From the NCBI GenBank assembly GCA_030544215.1, contig JARZZO010000001.1, positions 72,008,456 to 72,072,455 of the forward strand: 64,000 nucleotides of DNA, in the 5' to 3' direction. The position numbers and the translations under genes were made by a program. Position 1 is the first letter of the stretch; each line of letters starts with the position of its first letter. Shown piece after piece: positions 24,401-36,400 of the stretch. The notes under the pieces are model-generated. The model had not been told where the DNA came from. It did no database searches and was given only the letters and a program-made list of their open reading frames with translations. This DNA comes from Zantedeschia hybrid cultivar (Eukaryota; Streptophyta; Magnoliopsida; Alismatales; Araceae).

Positions 24401-27400
24401 TGTACATAAAACCCTTAAACTCATTCTTGAACCTATGCAAAGACGTTAAAGAAATGATATTCAATGCAAATCTTGTAGATCCTGCACGAATGATATTTCG
24501 GCTCCCAATTTTTGTGTCTCTAAACATGTTTAAAATCCTAGGATGGCCATAAATGTAATGGTTAACGTTCGTGCGTAACGAATTGTATACAATTCTATCT
24601 AATATACCCTCTACCCATTCTGCATCTTCAGGATCAAAAACTGACTCATCAACCTGAGCACATATCTCAACCTAAGATTGAAAGAGATGTTCATCATTAA
24701 ATAACGCCTTCACATCAATTTGGCCAACTGTATCTTCTAGGTACATCTGCTCAGCAAGTTTTGTGGCTCGTTTCTCTGTAAATTGATGTCTCAACTTGAT
24801 ATTTCTGATCCTCAATCTCATGTTATAATGATAATGGACCAATGTTTCAAGATATTCAACCTTTAGCCAGTTGCAAACCTTTGAGTGTGTAAGGCTAAAT
24901 GTGCTCCAATTTCTTTCACATTGGCTTATCGTTGTTGTTTGACTCAACACTCTGATTATAATGTAAGCCAATGGGTTATTGCCCAGATCCCTATTCTTCA
25001 ATATGATCCACCACTCAATTGTTCCACTAGCAGGGAAAACAATAAATATAAATCAAAATCAATTCTTATATAAGTAATAAGTAGTAATACATTACATATG
25101 AATCCAATTTAATCAAAAAAACTTAGTATACTTGAGCTCACTCTTTATGTAATGTATTGCAACTGTGGCTCAACATATGTCCCAGTCGTTAGCCTGTAAC
25201 TCTCCATCTATAAGGACAAATTAAATAATTAACATAAATAATTAAGTAGACTGTTTTTACTTATTGATATAATCGATAAAGACATGCATTTCAGCCTCAA
25301 TTCTTTCTTATGTTGTCCTCAATAAGCGACCAATGACATTGAGGGTGCCTTGAATCACCTCTCCATCACTATGTGCATTGGTACCATACATGATTCGAGG
25401 ATTTAAATAATAAGATGCATTCCTTTAGAATTAGTGAATAAAAATATAAAATAAATGAAATAATAGATGATTTAACAATACAATTGATCACTTACCAACT
25501 GCATGCAAGTCGTTATGTAGTGTACCTTGCCAATTATTATCAATAATCTTCTACCACTCGTCATAACTTTTGGGAAACATCTTCTTCAGCTCTAACTTGG
25601 TAAGATCCATGTCCTCGTACAGCTATCCCATATCATCCTTATCATCGCCATCTACCATTCATAGGACCTTTACGAGGTTGCCACTAATTTCATATAACCC
25701 CGTACATAGTCCCAAAATTTTTTATCATCTGTAATTTTAAGCACATCCAAATAATCAAGTTGAGCATTAATATTGGAATCATCTATATAATCCTGCAACT
25801 CGTTGTTGTACATAAAAACCTTAAGCCCATTCTTGAACCTGTGCAAAGACGCTAAAGAAATGATAGTCAATGCAAATCTTGTAGATCTTACACGAATGAT
25901 ATTTCGGCTCCCAATTACTGTCTCTAAACATGTTTAAGATCCTAAGATGGCCATAAATGTACTGGTTAACGTTTGTGCGTAACCAATTGTATACAATTCC
26001 ATCTAATATACAATTGGTTAATGTTTTCCTCTGATATATCACAAAATTTGCACATAGTGTCTTGAATATGGAAAATAGCTTTAACTCTATCGCAAGTTGG
26101 AAGTCTTCTCCAAGCAATTCTCCACAGAAACACTTTGATCTTTTTGGGAAGAAGTTTGGACCACACACTATCTTTCCACCAAACTCTGCATCCCCGATCA
26201 TTCAAGACACTCACAACAGAGCTAACTAAAAATGTCCCCTTGGCATCGCACCTCCAGAGTCTGTTATCCTGCTAGTTCTAACACAATTGGAAGTTTTCTT
26301 TGTTCAACACTTTTAACAATTGAGCTAACTCTAATATCTCTGAATCAGTTAAATATCTTCTGAAAGCCATGTTCCACTGATCTGTGTTTCCCTTAGATAA
26401 CACCTGCCCAACTGAAGCTACTTTATTTCATACAATCTGATACAAACTAGGGAAAGCTACATCGAAAGCACCTTCTAAACACCATTTATCCTCCCAAAAC
26501 AGAATTTTTCTCTCATTTCCAATCTGAAAGAATGTAGCCGCCCTAATCACATCAGCAGTAATCAAGATCTTCCTCCAAATGGGTGACAAAAAAGATAATG
26601 TGGCGAGGAGAGTAATCCCATGTGCCTGAATTATGGTCATATTTTCCTCTAACAATTCTCACCCATCGTGATTGAGAATCTTCTCCAAGTCTCCACAGCC
26701 ACTTTGCAAATAAGGCTTTATTGAACTAAGAGATTTTCACCAAACCTACAACCCCTTGGCATCCCACCTCCAGAGTCTTTTATCCTGCTGGTTCTGACAC
26801 AATTGGAAGTTTTCTTTGTTCAACACTTCCAACAATTGAGCTAACTCTAATATCTCTGAATCAGTTAAATATCTTCTGAAAGCCAAGTTCCACTAATCTG
26901 TGTTTCCGTTCGAAAACATATGCCCGATTGAAGCTCCTTTATTTAGTGCAATCTGATATAAACTAGGGAAAGCTACATCAAAAGTGGGAATCCACTTTCC
27001 ACAAAAAAGGACTAATTTATAAGGAGGCGATGAGAGAAAGTGAGTTGAGAGTTGGAGCGGAGCGGAGAGCAAAGTATGGGGAGGGCGATGAAGAATGGCA
27101 AAAGGTCAACAGAAGGAGATCATTCTCTCGCTCTGTGGAGAAGAAGAGCTCATCGCCATTTCCGGTGGAGTTTGATGTGTGCGTTAGGTGCCTGCAAAAA
27201 GGTTATAGAGCCAAGGATTGCAGAGAGGTTGTGAGGTGTTTCTCCTGTAGGGACATAGGCCATCGGAGTTACCATTGTAGGAAGAAGGGAGTCAGTTTCA
27301 ATCTTCCACCCAGAAGGTCTTCTCTATCCAGGGAGGATGATGGTAGTCTTCTTTGTCACCCTGCGCAAGGAGCTTCTCTCAGTGGTATTGTCTCTATTCC

Positions 27401-30400
27401 TTGGTCTCAAGTAGTGAAGGAGTCTTTAGAATTTTCGCAGGAGAGCTTGGTGGTGAAGATTCTATCTTGCGGCAATGAAGAAGTGTTTGTCCATGAATCC
27501 TTGACTTCAAGTATTCTTCAGATGTTGAAAGACAAATGGAAATCTGCTCATTCTTGGAATATTAAGATACTACAAGGAAATAGTTTCCTGGTTCACGCTT
27601 TAGGGGAGAAATAGTCTCTTGATGAGGAGGTAGAATTTTTGTCTAGGGGAGATCTTAAGATCAGCTATGCTCCTTGGACAGTGAAAGTGGGTACTGTTCC
27701 AGCCAGTAATGGTCCCTATTTCTGGTGTAGATTAGAAGGTATTCCGCTGCACATTTGGAATGTTGAGACCTTCGAATGCATTATAGAAAGGTTTGGCACC
27801 CTTAAATTTGTGGATAGAAACAACCTTCTCTTGTCGAAGCTTCTGTCTGCCAGAGTGCTAGTCGAGGTCGAGCACATTGAATCCATTCAAGAGAAATTGA
27901 GGATTAGGGTCTTTGGCAAGAGTTTCTGGGTTTCTATCAAGGTGGAGCAGTCCCTAGTCGACACTCTAGCTGAGAACCCGGCATCTCAGCAATGCAACTG
28001 GACTTGGGCGGAGGTGGCTTCTCGTTACAGAATGCACAAAGAGAAGATGGTGTGGCAACGTAAACAGGGGACCGTCCAGGAAGGTGCAAAGTCTTCAGTT
28101 AATCTTTTGAGGAGTCCAACCCAGGTCGTGAAGGAGCTTCCGAGTTACGAGTCTGTGACTCGCCATCCTACTTTTGCTCCGAGTGACCTGACTCTCTTCA
28201 GACTTTGTGCGGTTCCGGAATAATTGATGGTATTGATTGTATCAAGAGTTCCGAGGGGATGCTCTAGCGGGCGGGAGATTCTGACCCAGCATTGCTCGAG
28301 GCAATGGTGGTGGGGTGGGAGCGCCGAGGCAACTACCCTCGAAGACAGTTCCAGCAGTCCCATTGGTCATCTCGGCTGGCAAAGGGTGGTGTTGATTCGG
28401 GCGAAGAAGACGAACAGTCCCTGGTCTACCAAGCAGATGCGGGTCTCCTCGTATTGGGTAAGTCGAGCAGGTCCAGTGGTTCGGGTGATTTGTCCTTATC
28501 GGGTAAGTCACGGGATACTACCGTTTCATTTGAAGAACCCGTTATCTGGCCCGTCGATCCTTCTTTCCAACCCGAATTCTCTACGTATCGGACCGGTGAG
28601 TTGGTAGCCTTCTCCGAACCCCCTATAGGTCAACCCGAGCACACGGGTCAGTGTAATCTCGTGCGGCGTGATCTTCTTGATCCGGAGCCCTTAACGACCA
28701 AGCGTCAGAAGCTCGCGGAAGCGTCTCAGGGGTGGGAGGACCGATGCAAAGTTGAGGAAGAACTTGTGTACACAGACCTCACAGTTCCGAGTGTGCCGCT
28801 GATGGAAGTTGCAGGGATGAATCAAGTTGGTTTGAATGACAGGAGGCAGTGTTCATTTTATATAGCTCAGTTTGAGTCAGATAAAGCTTGTGGCAACAGT
28901 GTTGTGGTTCCAGTTATCGCAAATCCTCTAGCTGTGTTACTGCCAGAAGTTAGAGATATTGGAGCAGATGAGATCATTCAGTTTGGTAGACTTGTCAATG
29001 TATCTTTCAGAGGCAAAGAGGACATGATCAGAAGTTTTGTTAAAAATTGATTAGATATGATAAGTTGAAGAATTCTCCTAAAAAAAGTGGTCAGGGGGGT
29101 GGAGTAAGGATTGGTAAAAGGAAGCTGAATTTTGTGCAGAAGAACGAAGTATTGGATTGCCTTAGAGACAGCAGGAAGGGAGGGGAAGAAACTGATCCAT
29201 TAATGAATATTCTGTCTTGGAACATCAGAGGGCTTAATGGGGAGGCTAAACTGAGAGCCATTAGAGACATTACTAGGGCTCTCAAACTGGACTGCATTTG
29301 CATTCAGGAAACTAAGATGGGCTCTGTTGATGATGCAATAATCAAGAAAATAGGGGGTTTGACCCTGACAAAATGGATTTGTGTACCGGCAATAGGATCC
29401 AGTAGGGGACATATTATTTTATGGAATGAGAATGCAATGAAAGGTTCTCAGTGTGACTGTGGGAAATTCAGTATCTCAGTTAAATTTTGTTCCATAGACA
29501 ACAGAGATCTGGGGATAATTACCTTAGTGTATGGGCCACACAATCAATAGCTTAGGAGGGAATTCTTCCAGGAACTATATAGGCTTTACAGCACTTTTCA
29601 AGATGGATGGTATATTCTCGAAGACTTCAATTGTATCAGATACCCTTGGGAAAGTACAAGACTTCAAAAATGGACTCATGATATAGAGGATTTCAGCATG
29701 GATAAGGGATTGTGGTATGATGGACTTAGATAGTCCTAATAGAAGATTCACATGGTCCAACCTTCAGCATGTCAGTATACAATCCAGACTTGATAGGGTT
29801 CTAGTCTCATCTAAATGGCTTCTTCATTTTCCTTTGACCCAGTTAAAAGGATTTAGTAGAACAGTTTCCAATTATATTCCTATTTTGGTATCCACTGGGA
29901 ACAAGGAGAAAAAACATAGACTATTCAGGTATGAATTGGAATGGCACAGACATGAAGAATTTAAAGATCTAGTCAGCAATTAGTGGAAAGAGGCTCCATC
30001 TGCAGAATTTGCTTGCTTGACTTTTGTCAAAAAACTCAAGTGAGTTAGAGGTAAAATCAAGATATGGGCTTCAAAAACCTTTGGTAGGATCAATGGCATT
30101 CGTCAACTGTTAATGCAGAACATTGATGATTTAGAAGTCAAGACTGAAGAACAGATTCTATCAGAGGAGGAATCACAGGCTCTTACTAGATGCAAGATTG
30201 AGTATAATGAGCTGGTCCTCAGAGAAGAAATTAAATGGAAACAAAGGGCTAAAGAGCAATGGTTGAAGGAAGGAGATAAAAATAGCAATTTTTTTCATAC
30301 AGTGGCTAATTCTAAGAAGAGATCCCTAAAGATTGAGCATATTAAGGTGGATGACCTCTTAATTGAATCCAAGAAGGATATCCAAGATACTTTCATTTCT

Positions 30401-33400
30401 TATTATAAGAACTTATTCAGAGAAGACCATTTGTGGAGGCCTAATCTGTAGGGAAATATCCTCCCAAAGATTGATGAAAGACTGGCCGAGGATCTTTGTT
30501 TGCAAATCCTTGAAGAAGAAGTGAAACAAGTAGTTTTCAGCATGAATGTGAATAAATCTCCTGGTCCGGACGATTTTTCCTTAGGCTTTTACCAGTTTGT
30601 TGGGAAGTAATTAAGGAAGAATTCATGAAAATGGTGAAGGAATTTCAAGACAGACCTCTATGCATAAGGGGCCTCCATTCAACTCATATTGTACTTATTC
30701 CAAAGATAGAAGGTGCTGAAAGAGTCTCTGAATATAGACCGAGCCTTTTGAATGGATGTTACAAGATTATCACAAAGATCTTAGCCAACAGACTGAAGAC
30801 AACATTAGTGAATGTTATTAATAGGAATCAATCAACTTTTCTAGAAGGAAGATACATCTTAGATAACTTTCTGGCAGCCAGTGAAGCCATCCATAATCAA
30901 AGGATTAACAAAAAGGAAGGAATTGTCATTAAACTTGATTTTGAGAAAGTGTTTGATACAGTCAGCTGGCAATGTATTTACAAATTCTTAGGTCTCATGG
31001 GCTTTAAACAAAGGTGCATTAACTGGATTATGAGTTGTATCTCAACCTCAACCTAAGGTTTTCCATTTTGTTGAATGGCCAACCTTGTGGTTACTTCAAT
31101 AGCTCAAGGGGATTGAGACAAGATGACCCAATCTCACCCCTATTGCTCCTTGTCATAGGTCAGATTATGAGCTCTCTATGGGACAAGGCAGCTGATCAAG
31201 GATTGATAGATGGGTTCAACATTGGTAGGAATGGTTTTCAACTATCACACTTACAATTTGCATATGACACCTTGTTGTTTTCCTCAGGCCAAATGGGTAG
31301 ATTGAGGAATTTGAAAATCTTACTGGTTTTGGCAAAGCTATTATTGGTCTTAGCATTAATTTCCAGAAATCCGAAGTAGTCGGAATCAATATGGATCAGG
31401 ATAGGCTGGATTGCTTGGTTGTATTCCTTAACTGCAAAGAATCTAATTTTATAATCAAGTATTAGGGCCTTCCTTTATCTTGTGATCCTATCAATCTAAG
31501 GGATTGGGATGTGGTCATTAAAATTTTTGATCAAAAGCTAAATGGATGGAAAGTTAGATTTCTTTCAGATGGTGGAAGATGGATTCTCTCATTATCAGTC
31601 CTCTCCTCACTAGCCACTTATCACCTTTCCATCCTTAAAGTCCCAAGATCTGTGGAGAAAATGATCGAGGCAAGAAGGAGATCCTCTTTCTAGGGGGAGG
31701 GAAGAGAGAGGGGAAAGGTCTTCAGCTCATTGCTTGGGATAAAGTCTGCAGAAGTAAGGACCAAGGAGGGGCTGGGCTGGTTAAAATTGATCATTTCAAC
31801 AAGGCCATACTAGCTAAATGGTTGTGGAGATTGGGGGAAGAAGATGATCAACTCTGGGTAAGAATAGTAAGGGAGAAGTACTATAATAATAGCTCTAGAT
31901 GGGATATGAATCCTTCAAGAACCTATAACTTGTCCCACAATATGGAGAAATATTGCACATATGTAAGTTTTCGTCCTCCCAACAGTCAGTTTTCAACTAG
32001 GTAATGGAGAACATATTAGCTTATAGAAAGATAGATGGCTCTCAAGTGTCCCTCTCAATGAACAGGCTCCTAATCTATATCAACTAATAGAAGACAAAAA
32101 TGCTACAGTTGGACAAGTTCTTTCTCAAGGGAATGACCCTCTATGGAATCTAATCCTCAGAAGGGAAGGCTCTGCTGAAGGTCTGCAGAAAAAGGAGAAA
32201 AAGAAGCTCATGTAGAAGAAATTTGTGCGTGGAAAAAAGATAGGACAAATATAATTTTATTTTTTATTATTATTATAATATTGTGGATAATAATAAAATA
32301 ATGAGGATTTATTTCTATTGGTGAAATAGTCTTAATTTATGCATGGTTTACTCTTATTAGTAGAGTAATCAATTTTTAATAGTTCATTCTTAATAAAATG
32401 ACCATGTGATTAATAGGTCTCTCTTATTGATAGAGCGGCCATGTGTCATATGAATCATCTTATTAAAAGGACTATTATCTATTGGTTCCTCTAATTGGGT
32501 TTATTTCTATTGGTGAAATAGCCCTCATTCTTACTTGGTGTACTCTTATCGATAGAGAAGCCATAAGTTTAATGTTTCATTCTTAATAATTAGACCATGT
32601 GGTCATATGTTTTTACAATTCCTCCGTTGAACGGACGCCACATGAAGTTGTATTATGTTCCGAAGTATGAATTGTCCGAAAATACACAGCCAAAGAAGTC
32701 TTGAAAAAAAAAAAACTTAAAAATGAGGTGCTCAGACAGACTTAATTGGTCTGCTTATCAAAAAGGAAATCAGTTAAGGACAAAAAAGTCTTAAACCCGG
32801 CTGAGGTGAAAACCCACAAGGGCGCCTCAGACAAAAATGGGAAACCCTGTTGTGTGAAAACTCGCAAGGGCACACATGCAAAAATAAGAAAGGGCTAGCC
32901 TTGGCGAAAACCCGTGAGGGCGCTATGGTTAGTAAAAAAAAAGAAGAAAACAACCCATTAGAGAACAACTTGCAAAAGCACCCCGATAGGGGGAGAATTC
33001 TCCCCACCTACCCTGATGAGGGTTGAGTTTTCCCACATCCTTATCCAGGGAAGATGTCAGAGTTGTCAATGACGAGAAAACCTTTAGATCACTCCACAAG
33101 TGGTGGGGTGACATTCGATAAAGCGCTACAATCGAGATGATGATGAGGATATCCTCCCGACTCGGTAAAGAAGTGAAAAAATCCGACCTTCACTTTAGAT
33201 AGGTTCAAAAGGTTCCTCCATCTCAAAGTCGCTTGTCCCATCGAGTAAAACCAAAAATCCAAATTACCCCAACTTTCGGTCCAAGGAGCCATTGTATCCC
33301 AAAACCTAAAGTTTTCCAAAGTTGTCGGCCCAAGAAGCCGTTATATCTTAAAAATCCAAAATACCCCATTTCACCGAGGAATCTCCGTCAACAAACCCAA

Positions 33401-36400
33401 AATCCATGGCTACTTGGAACTTTCATCCCCTTGAAAATTCAAAGTTCATGACTACTTGAAGCTTTTATTCCCTTGAAAATCCAAAATCTATGGCTACTTG
33501 GAGCCTTTACTCCCTTGAAAATTCAAAATTCATGGCTACTTGGAGCCTTTACTTCCTTAAAAATCCAAAATCTATAGCTACTTAGAGCCTTTACTCCCTT
33601 GAAAATTCAAAATACATGACTACTTGAAGCCTTTACTCCCTTGAAAATCCGAAATCTATAACTACTCGGAGCCTTCATCCCCTTAAAAACCTAAAGCCCA
33701 TGGCTATTTGAAGCCTTTACCCCCTTGAAAATCCAAAATGTATGGCTACTTGGAACATTTACTCCCTTGAAAATCCAAAATCTATGACTACTAGGAGCCT
33801 TCATCCCCTTGAAAACCTAAAACCCAAAATCCATAACTACTTGGAGCTTTACTCTCTTGAAAATCCAAAATCTACGGCTACTTGGAGCCTTCATCCCCTT
33901 GAAAACCTAAAATTCGTGGCTACTTAGAGCCTTCATCCCCTTGAAAACCTAAAACCCAAAGTCTATGGCTATTTGGAGTCTTCATCCTCTTGAAAATCCA
34001 AAGTCTATGACTACTTGAAGTCTTTACTCCCTTGAAAACCCAAAGTCCATAGCTACTTGGAACCTTCATCCCCTTGAAAACCCAAAGTTCATAGCTACTG
34101 GGAACCTTTATCCTCTTGAAAATCCAAAATCTATAGCTACTTGGAACCTTTATCCCCTCGGAAAAGCCCAAAAGTCCAACATACTATTTGAAACTTTCAC
34201 TTTCCAAGAAATCACTAAATTCTCCGTCCCACCGGAAAAGTTCACCTAAAAGCCATTTGGTCCCCAGTTTCACAAACCTATAAATCCTAAGTCCCACCAC
34301 CTTTGGCCTACATGGAAGCCACAATTCCCTACTGAACAAAAAAAAAAATCCATCCAAATCCGGCCTATGGGGGAGCCGTAATCCCCTATAAAGAGCTCAA
34401 AATTGAAGTGCTCCGACGGACTTAACTGTTTCCCCCCAGGAAAAGGAACAGTTAAGGGCAACAAAGTCCAAAAATCCGACTAAGGTGAAAACCCAAAAGG
34501 ACGCCTTAGGCAAAAATGGATAACCCAGCTACATGAAAACCTGAAAGGGTGTGCAGGCAAAAGTAAGAAGGACTAACTCTGGTGAAAACCCGAAAGGGCA
34601 CTGGCGTAGGCAAAAAAAAAAGAACAAAAGGGAAAAGAAAAAGAAACTAAAAGGCTAGTTTACAACATATAGCAAAGAGCTCATTCTATCAAAAAGCATA
34701 TGATACACTGAAATGTCATAAGTGCCCGAGACAAGCCCTCGGGGGGGGGGGGGGGGGGGCTGAAGAAAAATGAGCAAAATAATGATGACGTCCGAGACAA
34801 ACCCTCGAAATAACTGAAAAAGGAAAAATAACTCAGTCCCAAGCAGGTGACTCGGGAGGGTCTACAATCAGACGAAGAAGTCCGAGTTTGTAAAGACACT
34901 CGGCTCAATCCCCTGCGAACCTCGGGGAGGCGAAGATCCACTACTGCAACAAGATAAGAATCCTCCTCCATATATTTCTCAACTTGTTTCATTTGAAGCC
35001 GCAAAGCGGCGAGATATGATGCCTTCCCCTCTAAGTTTGAAAGACCAGCGTCTCGTTGGCATTGCAGAACAGCAGACTCCTCGGCGGTGTTGTCTCTCAA
35101 CCCTCCAGGGCGGCTACCTCAGTCCACAAAAAGGCCACTCTGGCCTCAAAAGGTGCGAAAGTGTCGTCGGTTGGCACTGCTGCAAAAAGAAATGAAAATC
35201 TCATAAAACAAAAAAAATAGAAAGAATAATAAAAACATATGCAAGAAAGAAAAGCTAATCGAGAGCTGAAGTCCAATATCGTCAATAGTCTCAGACGAAG
35301 GAGACAACAGGACAGTGCCAGTAGAACCCTCTGAAGGGTAAGAAGAGGTAGTCCCCGCAAAACAGAACCTGACGGGGTTGGTAGCGGCTTCAGAGGAAGA
35401 TAGCAACACTGTCCGGGTGGAATCCTCCGAGACGGAAGAAAGAGAAACAGTAGGGAAAGCTGCTGCAAGATCAAATCGCCATGGAACTAGTGCACGGCTG
35501 CTAGCCTCAAAATCCATAGGTGACCAGGGATCAGTCTTTGCATCTGAAAGCAGGACAGTGTCTCCTGAGCAAACGGGAGAGGCAAGATCTGTCATAAAAG
35601 AAACAAAAGGTCAAGACAAAGGCTAACAGTAAAGTAAAAAAAATGAATATAAAGGAAGAAAAGAAGGTAACTTCACCGCAAATAAAAGGCACGGAAGGGG
35701 GCCTGTAGACCACCATTGCTAACGACATGTCAGGGGTAGAGGCCTCAAGTGCCGTAGAAGAGGCTCGTTCTACATCGTCCGAAGCTAAGACAGGATGTGT
35801 AGTTGCGGGAACAATCGTTGCATAACAATCAATGTCGACTCAGTAAAGCAAAAGAGAAAGGAAGAAAAAGCCCCGAAGGGAAAGACAGAAGCAGTTACCT
35901 AAAGGAGTGCAGTCTAAAATAGCAGCCTCTGAAAAAAGTTATTTCTAAACATGTGGCCTTCGAAAGTGCAGCCCCTGGCCCCACCAAGGGACAATCGCTT
36001 ACAGAATCCCCTACAATAGATATGGCAATGTCTGGCTCTGGCTCTACCGTCACACCAGCATCTATGGAATAAAGAAGTCAGGAGTCAGAAAGTGAAAAAA
36101 AAAAAGAAGAAAGAAGAGAAAGAAAGACAACGAAAAACGCACCAGCCTCAGGAGGTGCAACAGGGGCAGGAGCGATGGTCTCCTCTAAAATAGCTGGCGT
36201 AGCTTCCATATGTGTCGTCACCTCTGGTAGAGGTAAGGAAGTTAGCCGGTTCAAGTTCTCTGCGGTCAGATCTGCACCAGACATGAAGTTGTCAAAAGGA
36301 GGAACAATAACAGAGAAAAAGATAGGAGGTCGTACAAGGACCGGAGTCGTTTGACAAAAACTCATGCATTAGCTGGTCAAAGAGAGGGATGTCTGATAGA

